Assembly (NCBI RefSeq): GCF_001039355.2
Contig: NW_019775464.1
Coordinates: forward strand, 276,859 to 318,386
Origin: Lingula anatina
Lineage: Eukaryota; Brachiopoda; Lingulata; Lingulida; Lingulidae
Length of the DNA stretch: 41,528 nt
Direction: 5' to 3'
The translations under genes were made by a program, and so were the position numbers. Below the pieces are notes generated by a model that searched no databases, had not been told where the DNA came from, and saw only the letters and a list, made by a program, of their open reading frames with translations. Below are positions 1 through 11,240 of the stretch, piece after piece. Each line of letters begins with the position of its first letter. Within the stretch, counting starts at the first letter, position 1.

Positions 1-210
1 AATCAACAGGCGTTGTCTAAGTAACATGTTTGACGATGGTGTTGGTGCAGCGTTCAAAGTACATTATATGTGACGAAACGTATTTTGGATTGAAAGGCGT
101 GAAAGCAAATTGCCAAATCCATGCCTGAAATTTCGCTTCTTAATTAAAAAAAAAAATAAATAAATAAAATAATAATAAATAAATAAATAAAACAAACGTG
201 CCCTTTGAAC

Positions 211-1846
211 CGCAAATATTCATGGATTTCTTGACTTCAGTACAGTTAAGTGCCCTGTCGTAAAGCTGCATGCATTTCAACCTCCCTGTGAACGAGCGGG
301 AATCCCCGGCAGTTTTTCCCATACGTAGCGCTCCCATTGTGCTGTGCTCCACCGATCCAAAATACGTAATGGCGACCTGTGAAACAAGAAGACGTGTTTA
401 TAGCACATTTCTACACTAATAAAAGTTACCTGAAACGTGTAATACTACTCTCGTCGCAACTAGCACAATCACTGAGCAGGGGCAGATCCAGGATTATTTG
501 AAGGGGGTGGTGTAGGTCCAGTAGTTGATTGATTTTAGGAAGGGGGTCCTGGATTGCCAAACCATGAACGTGGAGTTGGGTCGGAAGGCTAATGGAGAAT
601 ACATTCAGGCACTAACGGTACGTTGTATACATTTATAGTTAATGTGTGCCTAACATGACAAAAATCAAACATAACAATTGACCGACAACATCAACATCAC
701 CAGAAGAGTCGAAAGGTCGCTGGAAAGGCTTTTTTCTGTATATTCTTTACCTCGTATCCGTTCTTATAGATCACGGCCATTCCTGAGCCAAAACTGTACG
801 TCCATCCTATATATGTCCAAGTATCCATGTCCAGAACACCACTGGCGTTATACCATGGTCCCAAGGTACCATCCCTGTACCCAAGTCTCACGAGAATATC
901 GGAGTTGCCAATCTGCATAACGTGGGTTCCAAAACCGCCTTAAACATAAAATCGATAGTGGAATATAAATATTGTGGTAATGTGAAATTATTTGAAAGAT
1001 GAGATTGAAAAAAGTTCTATCCAGAGCACAGGTTACTTACTGACAAGCGCACAAAGGATCTATAGAAGACATAATCAAACAACTTAAATTGCCGTTTCCC
1101 CTGTCATTTTCATATCAGAGAACAAATTAGTGCTGTGCAAAAAGTATAACAAAAATGGTCATTCAATAACACCAATTTTGAACAGACATGTAACAAAGCA
1201 AATGCAATTACAGTTATACAAGTGCATTACATAGCAATGAGCGATTTATTCTTACCGGAAGAAGCGTTTTCATGCTCGAAGTTGCAGATCGGTCCTTTTG
1301 TAGATGATGAGGAGGTGTATACATAGCCAAGGAATGTGAAGGAATAACGGACATCCAACGATCCATTATTAGAAACTTCTATGTAAGAATTTATTGGGAA
1401 CCCTATACTCCCACCTTTTTCGTCCTTGAGACCTGAACGGAATTTAGGAAATAATTTAAATACGTATTTGAATGTAATATGTATGTGTATGATAGTTACA
1501 CCACTTTATAGGAAAAAGGTTACCACACTTTGTGTGCCGCCGGTAGGCCTACATAGTGGTAAAATCTACTTCTGTTTTTTTTTTTTTTTTTTTTTTTTNT
1601 TTTTTTTTGTTCTGTTCAGTGCTGAATTCTAGATTTGTTTTTGATTGTACCTTAGCCAATACATTGTTTCAGTGAAAGCTGATAATTTTAATATCTGTTA
1701 AATGTCATACTAATTGTAGATATCAAAGCGGCAATCACCTTTGGCGGGGATAACTCCGTATTTCATGATGTTGTTTCCATTACCGCTTAAATCGAGCTCG
1801 TGGTATCGCGTCTCAAGAGGCCAAAACGCAACTGGGTTCGGAAATC
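211..1846 (-). CDS. LamG module 5 (exons 1846-1739, 1432-1256, 938-751, 376-211)
   Basis: Four exons (108, 177, 188, 166 nt) encode the most intron-rich module, 213 residues long. Exon a reads PVAFWPLETRYHELDLSGNGN. Exon b reads GFPINSYIEVSNNGSLDVRYSFTF. Exon c reads WTYIGWTYSFGSG and ends KNGYE at a phase 0 donor. Exon d reads FTGRLKCMQLYDRAL and ends MNICG. The donor after ATTTGCG (GTTCAAAG) is weak. If it is not used, the frame runs 23 more residues through an AT-rich tract into a hydrophobic tail and a stop near 140. Whether this is the last module, or another lies left of the window, cannot be decided here. Confidence 0.8.
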
Positions 1847-3025
1847 CTGAAAAAACAAAAAATTAATGCTCGTCTACTGACCCCTTGACTATTTTCAGAA
1901 TCCCCCCGTGACTAAAAAAAGCTAAAAAACATATGACTCCACAATTTTCAACTTGTTTACACGAGTTCGTGTCCTAGATGGCATTGAAATACCCAACCAT
2001 GGTTCCAGTGATAAACCTGTGTCCCTTTAAATTTGTCTTTAACAATGTTATTGTTTCTACAGACTTGACATTTAATATGGAATATTTCAGTTTTAAAGGT
2101 ATACCTAGGTAAAAATGCGTTCTTTATTGAAAAAACTCAGATCTCATATAAGATATCTGACTGGGGAAGTATGAAGAAAAGTGTGTCTCTACCAATTAAC
2201 TGATTACCAAGTCTGATGCACTGCTGCATTGTTAAATATGCATTGATTTAATTGGGTAGTGCTCCTTTGAGCTGGTCAAAGCTTGGCTTTGGCGAGGCAT
2301 GGTTCTGTCAAAAAAGTATCCATATGTCGGCAACCATTGCATAGAAGAATTTGAAATTTTGCATGCTAGCGGTCGGTTTTGCAGTGCGTAAAATGAGTTA
2401 AGCACTGTTTTTCAAAATCGTTAAACTGTGCCAGAATGGCGCGAAAAAGACAGACATTGCCAGACAGATTATTGCCCCAAAAGGAACGGTCCGCACAGTT
2501 TCACAGAGTAATGCCCAGGCNATCATTTCATTTCATTTTGGTTTAAATACCAATAGAATTATTTATTTGATTAATTCATATCTACATTCATTTCTTCATT
2601 TTCGGCCAGATGCTACTGGTAGGATTTTGACATATGCCACACTAAAAATCGATCAGATTAATGAAAATGTGATAGGAAGTAAAAAAACTTTTATTATATA
2701 TCTCACCCTGCAGCGGTTGGCACAGTTGTCTTCCGGTGATTATCTGTGATTTAGAAAGCGCCACATCGTAGAGCTGTAGACAGGACATACGTCCAATAAA
2801 TCTGTGCGAAGCACTCACGCCTGTACCAATAAGGAGGTCATACTGAGTACCGAGGTCCCACTGCCCGAAATCTGCGCTAAATTTCACCTCACCGTCCATC
2901 CACAACGTGCCGATACCTGACAAAATACCATATACGAGTTAGTTCCAACAAGATTAATTTCATTAAAATAAAGTATTTTGATTTAATAATAATTGTAATT
3001 ATAATCAAACTATCACGAGCAAAAT

Positions 3026-3081
<56 letters not shown>

Positions 3082-6000
3082 ACAAATGTATATAGAAATA
3101 TAGGTTAGAAGGTGAATAGTAACATTTTTGTATTCGCATGCTTAGGCTTTGAACGATCTCATACCCTAGACCCGCCACCCAACGTATCCCGAAAACAATG
3201 ACAGGTGTAAGTTCGAGCATTATATACCTGTGTCTTGGTCATAAGCGAAGGCGAGGGAGACCCACTTGTGCCTCTCAAAAAGCTCAGAAGTACTTGTGGC
3301 AGAAGATCCTTGGGTACTTCCAGCCGAGTCTACTCTCTTATGCAAAAGGGTGTGAAATTTGTTGTCCAGTTTGACATAAAAATGTGGGCCATAGCTGGTG
3401 CTGCCGCCAACCATTTTCCACGCAAGAAATAACATATTTGCCGAGCTATCTTCAGGATACATGTCCACACTCCAAGTCATGGAGCGCCGAACATCCAAAG
3501 CAAGGTTTTGTGGGATCATGACATTACAGTCAGTGGTATTGCAGAAGACAAAAGCTCCGTTCGGTTCGTTTTTAGGCCCGGTTGCGTACGTGACGTCAGA
3601 ACCCACAATTCCATGGTTCTCATTGCCAGACACGTCTTTGGCTCCGTATTGCTGGTTGAGGTGCCACATACCCACAGGACGTGGCTGAACTTCACCTAGT
3701 GATGATATTCAGGAGTTTTATTCTTTAATATCATTACCGCTTTCTATAATTGAATTAATTATCACAATTAATTGAATTGAAATTCTGATTAACACAAAGT
3801 GTGTCTTATCAATAAAATAGCTGGTGCCGCTTTGCCTTAGGCCGCCTTGTAAAGTACAAGAAATGTATTTCCAGGACAACGGACAGCTTAAAACCACACC
3901 CTCTTCTCCAGGCGACTATTTGATTTATTTTATCAAACCATAATTTACTTTGAAAGAGAAAAATTACTCTTCTACAGTTGTTAACCCAAGAGTAGCCGTC
4001 GTTTCCAAATATATAAGATTATTAGAAATACATTTTAATTGTATCGATTTTCTAGAAAATATCCCCAAAAACTAGGAGAAAATGCAAACTAATGCCACCG
4101 GTAGCTCAGCCTATATACCGTGCGTGCGCAGGGCTCTATGTACCTTCAGTGAATCCTTGGATGTTCTCAGGCGAGCAGATATCCATGGCCTTCTTAATCT
4201 GGTATTCACTCAGAGCCACGTCGTATAACTTAACACAACTTATATCGGCCTTTAAATATCTGTGGTCATTATAGGTAGCATTTTTAGCACCTAAAAAGAA
4301 AGGGAGACATTAAGAACAGGAAAAATGATATGATCCTTTGAGACACTTTGCTCTAATTGAAACTGGTTTGCAGAAAGTATGTGTTGAATGAAATGAAATG
4401 AAATGAAATAAATATTAAAAATAACTATGAGGAGGAGAATACGATAATGAAGTTGAGGAAATTGTGATCATGATGATGAGGGGGAGGGAGAAGGGGTCCC
4501 AAATAACACATTTCAAATTGCATTCAGTGGGGAGAAGATTAATAGCATCTTCATAGTCTTACGGATGTGGAAGAGGATGTTGAATAAAGTCACAAAAAAA
4601 ATTCTTGTAAAAGGAAAAAACCAAACTTACCTATTCGAACAGCGTATTGTGTGGACAATTCATACTGCCCCAAGGTATTTATTGCAAATTGTTCGCCATC
4701 TCGGTACACAGTATGAACACCAGTGGAATAGTCATATGTGGCTGCCACATGGATCCATTGATCGTGAAGGAAGTAACTTCCGTGAGTAGCTGATGTTTCA
4801 TTTCCCCAGCCATCGGTACGACGACGAAAGGCGACATGATAAGAATTGGTGTCTGCGAAGACCCACATTGTCAAAAAACCCCACCCGTCTGCTTGTGTCG
4901 GGAAGTCGTATTGAAACACAGGGCCTATACCCGTGGTTGAGTCTGTGTGATTAAAATATAGGAAAAGATACGAGAGATTATTGCACGTGGTTACGGAAAT
5001 ATTCGTGTATAAATAACGTGAGTTCTGTAATGGCCTCTTACGATAAATGACAAACGTTTTGGAAGAAAAGGGTCATTGAATAATCAAATCTGACATGTGA
5101 GACAATTAGTCACATAAGCAAAATCTGCTCAAAACGGATTTATATATGATCCTCCTTTATCAGAAAGGTCGTGGACAGGTTTAACAAGGACCACCATTTT
5201 GGCGGCAAATCAGCACGGTCAAGGTGGTAAAAGGGACTCCTTGTCAACCAAAGAGGAGGAAAAGGGGGAGTAGAGCAAAGAATAGATCTAGAAGCAGAAG
5301 GGAGTGGAAAGAGGTGGAAGTGAGAGTGGGCACACTGAATTTGGGAACATATTGGACATATTGGAGTAGGAAACTAAGTGGATGATAAAGTGATGGGGAA
5401 ATGGTTTTGGAATAAGGAAAGCTGAAGGCCAGTCAGTTGTGGATTTGGACAGGGCACACTTCAACAAGAGAGAGGAGCACTAGACAACATCATTTGCCAG
5501 AGAAAGTACCTAGGGAAGTTTTGGGATCGTAAGGTTGTAGCTGACGAAAGTGTGACCAAACAGCACCAACTAACAGTAAGGGTGTTATAGTTAAAGGTAA
5601 AGGCAAGGAGGATAGTGAAGGTGGAACCAAGGATAAAAAGGTGGAGGTTAAAGGAGAAGTTTAACACTAAGTTCAAGGAAGAAAATTTAAAAAGTGGACT
5701 TTGGAGGGAGACGACAGTTGGGAGACAGTAGTGGAGGTGAAGGTCTTTATTGTATCGACAGAGAAGAAGAAAAAGGACATAGAAACATGGTGATGAAACA
5801 AAGAGGTGCACTGAGCAATAACAGAAAAGAATAAGGTGGGAAAAGAACTTCATCAGGGCAAGAATGGCAGAAGGAAGGATAGCAACACACCGTACCTATA
5901 TTAAGCCATGCCATAAAGGTTTGAGAGAACCTAGTATCCAGGTAACCATTGTTAGGCAATTCGATATACGAGTCCATAATTCCAGCGAGACGAACAGCTC

Positions 6001-8355
6001 CGTTGTTGTCGCCATGGGGACCCGTGACATACGTCAGACCACTCATAGTAGCTTCATTTCCATGGCCTGTGACGTCACGGGTGCCATGAGCAATGTCCAA
6101 TGGCCACCAGCCAACAGGGGGTGGATGTGCTGAAACAAACAAACAAACAATTGAATTTTAACATAATCATTTATTGAGATGAGTGTTTTAAAGGGAGGGG
6201 TGGAACTGCAAGTGAACTGTATTATCAAAATCGTTCATATTGTAATTCATAGGGAAGTACTAGTAAAATGTAATATAGATATGCTTGTGGTAGGTTAACC
6301 TCAACGGCTTGCTGGTGATATGCCATTGCATTTGAAGATGTGGTATTAGCCGGAGTCGTGCAGTAGGTAACCTGAATGTGTTTAGCAGGTGCGTAAGTGT
6401 ACAGGTGTTAGGTTGGCAACCGCCTTTTCATAACAGCTTAACATTGTTGCCATTTAACGCGTTTCTCAACGCTTCTTTTCAACAACATAGGCATTCTCAA
6501 AAAACATGGAATATTGGTCTCTATCATTAGAATGTACTCACTGTCTAACTCTGTGCTGCCCTCTGGTGTACACCTCCGCATGGTTCGCTTGATGTCATGC
6601 TGGGACAGGGCCACATTATACAACTTGATGCAACTTATTCTCCCCTTCGTCAGGTAGCCTGCCCCATGCGCCCAAGGCTTATAACCAATGCGGATTTTAC
6701 TACCTGCAGTGGCAAGTTCTTGCTGTGTAGGGTTCCAAGAATGCACCAGTACTCCGTTCCGGAAGTAGAACCCTTGATTGGATGTATAGTCGTATGTAAT
6801 GGCAAGATGGCTCCATACACTGTCTGCAAAGAAACTTCTGGTTGTTAATCCTCGATATACAAAGGAGCGGTCATAGTGGTAAACTGCGAGACCACTTTGG
6901 GGCCCGTAGTTCCAGATATGAAACCCCCAGATGTGGTTTGGATCGTCTGTATCGTAATCAAATAATGGACCATTTCCCCCTTTTGGCATGAAGTATGCTG
7001 TAAAGGTGTATGAATAACGGACGTCTAGCTTGCCATTGTTAGGTATGACGATGTGAGAGTTAATAGTGCCCGCTAAGGCGTAGGCGTCGTTTTTCCCGCC
7101 AAAAGGGCCCTGGGTTGGATATAGCTCGGATGAGAGGGTTGCATGGTTTCCGTTTCCGGTTACGTCAGTTCCTTTGTAGCTGGACTCAAGAGGCCACCAT
7201 CCAACAGGATACGGGAGTTCTGAAATGATATCACAAGATATTCTACAAAAAAGGAAAAAAACATCAAAAGAGCGTGGGTGTTCGTATTTGCCAATTATTA
7301 ATTTTAAGCTAACTACTGGTATGTCCAGTTGGATGACTTCCCACAGCGGTTGGGCCTAATAACTCAAATGTCTCACCAGAAATGTACTAAAAAAACACTT
7401 GTTCCCCTAGAGTTTCCCAAACAAAGTCATTATTTACCCCACCCTACTGTATACTCACCTTCTGGGACACACATCAGGCGAGCATTCCTGATGTATGCTT
7501 GAGGTAAAGCTACGTCGTACCATTGCATACACGCCACGCTGCCGGCAAATGACCTATTGTCCGAATTATAGGCGGCATACCTGGACCCTACGTATACATC
7601 ATACTGGGTGGCGTGTTCCACCTGGCCTATGTTTGACTGAGTGTTTATCTGAAATGAAGTCATATTTTACCAATAAGGATGAACTGACCGTTAAGACAAA
7701 GGATATCAAATAGAGAATACGTGAGAAATAAACTAAGATTCACCCACATAATTGATGAATAAAAACTTATCTGATGACGTTTCTGGCCAAAATCCGCATA
7801 GGGATTTTATTGAAGGGACAACGCTACTGGTTGGCTTGTCACTGGCAACAAATCGTATCTCTATACTTACCTCAGCATCTTTCCAAATGATCAAATCCCC
7901 AGTCGTATAGTCGTAGGTCACACTCACGAAGATCCACGTGTTTAACGTCAGCACACCACTGCCGTAGAGAGCTGGCACTTTAATAGTCTCGTTACTCCTG
8001 CTTGGAGAGGCAACAACAAGCGTGGTTGTATTAGGAAACTGCCAGATTAGCAACCCAAAATCATCGAAAACGGAATTTGGGAAATGGAAACTGAACAGTG
8101 GACTTGCCGTTGCCCCACCATTGTAGACCCAAGCAGAGAACGTGAAGGAGTATCGGGCGTCCAGCAGTCCGTTATTCGGGATGTGTATGTAGCTAGATAC
8201 CAACCCGCCGAAGTTGTAGGCAGTATCATTGACTCCGTCATGTCCGGTCGTCAAGGAAACAGAAAATCCGTTACCATGGTTTCCCCCGCCACTGATGTCA
8301 CTTTGTGCATAATCTGCGTTCAGAGGCCAAAAGCCTACCGGGCGTCTCCAAGTAC
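211..8355 (-). CDS. Five-module LamG_3 (concanavalin A-like) secreted protein, 5' end missing
   Basis: Twelve exons on the minus strand join in one open frame of 3363 nt. In transcript order they are 8355-7871, 7648-7459, 7219-6542, 6129-5896, 4942-4631, 4290-4144, 3695-3228, 2916-2707, 1846-1739, 1432-1256, 938-751 and 376-211. Each has an AG acceptor and a GT donor with matching phase. The product is five tandem modules of about 213-231 residues. Each opens with a PVGxWPL-like strand and a D-x-SGNGNH segment, continues with GP..NGA, PNNG.LD.RYSFTF and a W....TYDY.TG centre, and closes with SC.QLYDVALS......C.PE. These are hallmarks of the Laminin_G_3/ConA-like jelly roll. Members bind glycans or proteins outside the cell. 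The first acceptor is phase 1, so at least one upstream exon with start codon and signal peptide is missing; no candidate was seen up to 17.6 kb. The 3' end is also uncertain. The five modules are listed separately. Confidence 0.88.
1577..1608. repeat. Poly(T) run with one N in LamG intron
   Basis: Homopolymer T tract of about 31 bases with one ambiguous base at 1599, between exons 1846-1739 and 1432-1256 of LamG module 5. Its length is unreliable. Confidence 0.9.
2058..2520 (+). repeat. Dispersed repeat with decayed paired-like HTH, copy 1
   Basis: Begins with the same run (acagacttgacatttaatat) as the copies at 15871 and 16170 and stays alignable to position 2520, where it stops at a single N. 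The 3' part reads, in one frame, KIVKLCQNGAKKTDIARQII, which resembles the first helix-turn-helix of paired-domain and Tc1-like transposase proteins. No longer frame survives. It lies inside the intron between LamG modules 4 and 5. It ends at an N, so its placement could be an assembly join. Confidence 0.6.
2707..3695 (-). CDS. LamG module 4 (exons 3695-3228 and 2916-2707)
   Basis: Exon a (468 nt) reads PVGMWHLNQQYG, DVSGNENHGIVG, YATGPKNEPNGAFVF, an extra pair of cysteines (CNTTDCN), then PQNLALDVRRSMTWS and HKWVSLAFAYDQDTG. Exon b (210 nt) reads IGTLWMDGEV, YDLLIGTG, FIGRMSCLQLYDVALSKSQI and closes QLCQPLQG. Both exons are phase 1 on each side. The usual PNNG.LD.RYSFTF strand is altered here (PQNLALDVRRSMTW). 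With the added CNTTDC this is the most diverged of the first four modules. An (AAT)n microsatellite lies in the intron. Confidence 0.87.
3028..3077. repeat. (AAT)n microsatellite
   Basis: About 16 AAT units inside the intron between the two exons of LamG module 4. It produces a poly-Leu/Tyr artefact reading on the minus strand. Confidence 0.95.
4144..6129 (-). CDS. LamG module 3 (exons 6129-5896, 4942-4631, 4290-4144)
   Basis: Three exons (234, 312 and 147 nt), all phase 1 to phase 1, encode one 231-residue module. Exon a has PPPVGWWPLD, DVTGHGNEAT, YVTGPHGDNNGAV, SYIELPNNGYLDTRFSQTF. Exon b has VFQYDFP, DGWGNETSATHGS, DQWIHVAATYDYSTGVH and RDGEQFA, and ends AVRIG at a GTAAGT donor. Exon c has ISCVKLYDVALSEYQIKKA and closes MDICSPEN. 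The first intron (5895-4943) is 953 nt and unusually purine-rich on the plus strand. Because every internal boundary is phase 1, skipping any one exon keeps the reading frame but removes part of the beta sandwich. Confidence 0.88.
4943..5895. other. Purine-rich intron of LamG module 3
   Basis: Intron of 953 nt. Between about 5200 and 5870 the plus strand is dominated by A and G (agg/aag/gga runs) with little C or T. Long open frames here, such as the one across 5461-5853, are low-complexity by-products with no recognisable domain. Confidence 0.6.
6542..7219 (-). CDS. LamG module 2 (single exon)
   Basis: The whole module sits on one 678-nt exon, with a TTTCAG acceptor, a GTGAGTAC donor, and phase 1 on both sides. 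It reads PVGWWPLESSY, DVTGNGNHATL, GPFGGKNDAYALAG, HIVIPNNGKLDVRYSYTFTA, then DSVWSHLAITYDYTSNQG and ISCIKLYNVALSQHDIK, and closes with RRCTPEG and a short acidic/Ser tail. This is the uninterrupted reference copy of the module. It lacks the internal introns found in modules 1, 3, 4 and 5, so it has either lost them or never gained them. Confidence 0.9.
7459..8355 (-). CDS. LamG module 1 (exons 8355-7871 and 7648-7459)
   Basis: Most upstream module seen. The first exon (485 nt, phase 1 in, phase 0 out) encodes PVGFWPLN, the SGGGNHGNG turn, SYIHIPNNGLLDARYSFTFSAW and TWIFVSVTYDYTTG. It ends after IWKDAE at a strong donor (GAG then GTAAGTATAG). The second exon (190 nt, phase 0 in, phase 1 out) opens INTQSN and carries YDVYVG, FAGSVACMQWYDVAL and the closing C.PE. 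Together they form a complete 225-residue jelly-roll module. The internal intron sits at the same place (after x-x-x-E, phase 0) as the last intron of module 5. The phase 1 acceptor at 8355 implies an unseen upstream exon. Confidence 0.88.
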
Positions 8356-9790
8356 CTGGTTTAAACGAGAAACTGTTTATAGAAAATACTAAAATAATTT
8401 TGATCGAGTTTCGTTGTTCTTCACTTGGCGTCCAATGGTACTTTCCAAGTGGGTTGAACTCCCAAGGCCGAAGTACGTTCGGTAGATGGATAGTTCTGGC
8501 ATTTTGTCTTTTTTACACAAAGTACACTTGAAATGGTATGTGCAAAGAGTAACGACATATTTTGGCTTTCTGCGTCCCAATAATGCCCTGATTTTGGTGT
8601 GCATCGAAGGCTTACTAATATAAACGAATTATTAACCTACTCAGCGTAGCTCCGTCTTAGAGTTCAACCCCCTTGCCTTTGCCCTCTCAGGAATGCGTCC
8701 CCTAAATTACACGGAATTTGACATGGTTATAAACCATCGTGTGTAACCTCAAATAATGTTTTCTTTTCAAGCTAAGGTGCAATTTTTTAATTTACTTTTC
8801 AAACTTAAAAAAACATTTGGTGACGTATTCAATTACAAAGATATAGGTTTTGATGTTAAATTCGCTCACTGTGTCTTTATATAACAAAACATGTTTTACG
8901 CATTATTTCCATGTGGCTAATTAAGAATTGCAATTGAGACACTTTATTTGTAATAAGTATCACAAGAGCAAAATACGGCACCTTGTAAGAAGATCCTTTC
9001 ATAATATATTCGAAGGACAAATAAAACAACCTGCCTCATTGTACATGTAGTCAACCGAACAATGATGTATAGAATCGATATCGATGTTTTGTTTTATTCT
9101 TCAAAGATACATTTAAAGTCAAGTTTTTGTCACAAAACCTACCAAAGGCCACTATATAGTTTCAAATATTAAAACCAAGAGATGTTCCAAAAGATTTCGT
9201 GTCGTATTTTCCGACATATGATATATGAAAGGATATTTCGGCACGTCCCTCAGCAGTTCTACATCCATATAAGGAGTAACAGTGATGATAATGCAATGCA
9301 CGCGCATTAACGGACTGGTTGGCCAGATAATTGGGTCGATATACGACCCAAAACTTTGAATGAAGTGCAGTTTTCAAGCTATTTTTTGGTTGAATGAGGG
9401 ATTAATTGCTTCATGGCTCGGCATGTCGACTTTATTTAATCGTGTAAATTAGAAGTGGTTAATGCGCGTTACTTGAAATCCACCCTCTATTTACGTGTGC
9501 CCTTAAATCTACATTATTCTACAATCCACATTATTTCTTTTAATTGGGATAAAGTATTTTCAGAAAGAAATAATCGACTAATGGCCTTACTCTTAATGAA
9601 GGAGACAATCGTCATGAATGCACATTAAATGACATATCGATGTAACCACAGGCACTAATCACTGTTTTAAATCCTTCACCTTAGTAATTCCATGGATTAA
9701 TGCATCATTCATGGTGATGAAAGGCTTTAAACAAACATGTGGCAAATACCTTCTCATACGTTTGTTGCAAGAAGCAACGTGTTTGTGAAA
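8356..9790. other. Non-coding stretch upstream of LamG module 1
   Basis: No exon with LamG features or a signal-peptide exon was found. The interval 9100-9520 shares recognisable similarity with 32840-33240 (see the repeat entries). The rest is AT-rich unique sequence, probably part of the first intron of the LamG gene. Confidence 0.5.
9100..9520 (+). repeat. Diverged duplicate of the 32.8-33.3 kb segment
   Basis: Shares ordered blocks with 32840-33240: the tttttgtcacaaaa.ccaacca type block, atatagtttcaa, ggcatgtcga.tttattt and agaagtg.tt. Identity is moderate, which suggests an old dispersed repeat or segmental copy. No coding frame is seen. Confidence 0.5.
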
Positions 9791-10111
9791 AAAAAGTCAA
9801 AAGTGAACTTCAGTTCTCGTATATCGCATTCCACAGTGCCGTATCCATCAGAATCTTGGTCATTTTTTGGCCGTGATATCACCGAGTGGGTGTTAATGCT
9901 TTTGCCTTCCTGGAGAGGACTCACCCCAGCTGCCTTAAAAGGCTCCGAAAGCTAGCAAACCAGCAATTTTTTTCGCTGTCCATCTTTTCACGTTTGCATA
10001 CAAGGAAATGTTTTTTATTGTTCTTGTTAAATGTTTCTGGTATAGAGAATGACCACAACAGTCGCTTGATACACGTATATAAAGTATTGACTGATTAACT
10101 GCACACATAAT

Positions 10112-10364
10112 ATTTATGATCTACCAATAGAAGATGAAATCCATTTCCTAGTGTCATGCCCCCTTTATACAGACCTTCGATATGATCTTTATTCAATATA
10201 CAAAAAAACAACATAGTCACTTTGAACGTCTTACCAGAATGGATAAATTTAAAACCCTAATGACTGGTAAGAATAAAGAACATATTATTGCTCTTGCCAA
10301 GTATTTATGGTTAGCCTTCCAAAAAAAGGGACTGTGCTGCACCCATAACCAGTTGAGTAGGTAG
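10112..10364 (+). mobile_element. LINE ORF2 C-terminal fragment (tandem copy A)
   Basis: One frame reads IEDEIHFLVSCPLYTDLRYD. After a stop and frameshift comes FERLTRMDKFKTLMTGK and then ALAKYLWLAFQKK. The E-x-HFL-x-x-CPLY-x-DLR motif followed by a KF..LM....A.....AF tail is the usual end of ORF2 in several animal non-LTR retrotransposons. It is degenerate and lacks the RT domain. Confidence 0.65.
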
Positions 10365-10722
10365 AGCTATTTTGGCTCTGCCAAATATGTTTTGTATTTT
10401 TTTTCATACAAGGAGTCATACAATATCACTATTGATCAATATCACTATTCATATTTATATATATTTGCATTCCTTTGTACATTTTCATCTATCCATGTAG
10501 ATGCATACGTTACAATGAATAAAGCATATAAGAATTTAAGGTGCCCTGAGGATGAAAACCGTTTGAGAAATTACTTTCATCGTGACTGTGCAACAAACCC
10601 TTATGTTGGCATTTGTATTGTGTCTGTGAAAGCATTTGAAAGTGGGAGAGATTAAGATGCGATTTTTGATTAATCTGGTATTTCGAAAAGCAAATAAACA
10701 ATATTTGTAAGTCAGCATCCTT

Positions 10723-11240
10723 TTTTTTTACTAAGGAGGATAGGCAAGATTCGTAAGTTACTTGAAGTAGCAACAACCACAAAATTAGGAGATGCTTTTG
10801 TTACCACTAATCCTGACTATTTATATACTATTCTCTTTGGAATGAGTACGAGTAAATTTTTAAAAATTCACACTTATTCAAAATGCAGCAGCTACATTAG
10901 TTCAAAAGACTTTTGATAAATCCAAAGCTTAGAACATAAAGTATAACTCCATTCTTAAAAAAGATACAGTACATGATTGTTTTTCCGATCCGACAAAAAT
11001 CGTTTAAACTTATTAATCAGTTTGAACGACATAGGCAAACTACAAGTCCTTTAATTGTGTAATAATTCTACACTTGGCCACTGTGAATTAGGGGGACAGT
11101 GTAACAAATATTATACTGACAGGGCTTAATTGTTTCTGCCCCAAAATTGTGAAACGAATTTCTTTTAATATAAGAATTGAAAGTAACTATGCCAATTTTG
11201 AAGTTGATCTTAAAACTCATATATAAAAGTCTTCTGTTAA
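10723..11240 (+). mobile_element. CR1/L2-like LINE 3' coding remnant (tandem copy A)
   Basis: Degenerate frames spell KLGDAFVTTNPDY, LFGMSTSKFLKI and later YTDRAFNCFCPKIVKR and FEVDLKTHI. These follow the DAFVTSRLDYCN...LLYG and DRAF....P..WN......FK..LKTHLF pattern at the end of CR1/L2-type ORF2. Several stops and frameshifts are present. Confidence 0.6.

Noticed and set aside
2889-3220. Poly-Leu and poly-Tyr open frames
   Set aside because: Read from the (AAT)n microsatellite in a LamG intron.
5461-5853. 130-codon open frame on the minus strand
   Set aside because: Lies in the purine-rich intron of LamG module 3; the Leu/Phe/Ser-rich reading is a composition artefact.
8389-8604. Candidate first exon of the LamG gene (MHTKIRALLG...)
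   Set aside because: No hydrophobic signal sequence and no donor giving the phase 1 junction needed at 8355.
10392-10655. 87-codon frame, repeated at 12266-12550
   Set aside because: Falls in the non-coding stretch between two LINE fragments of the tandem repeat; no recognisable domain, and its repetition only reflects the duplication.
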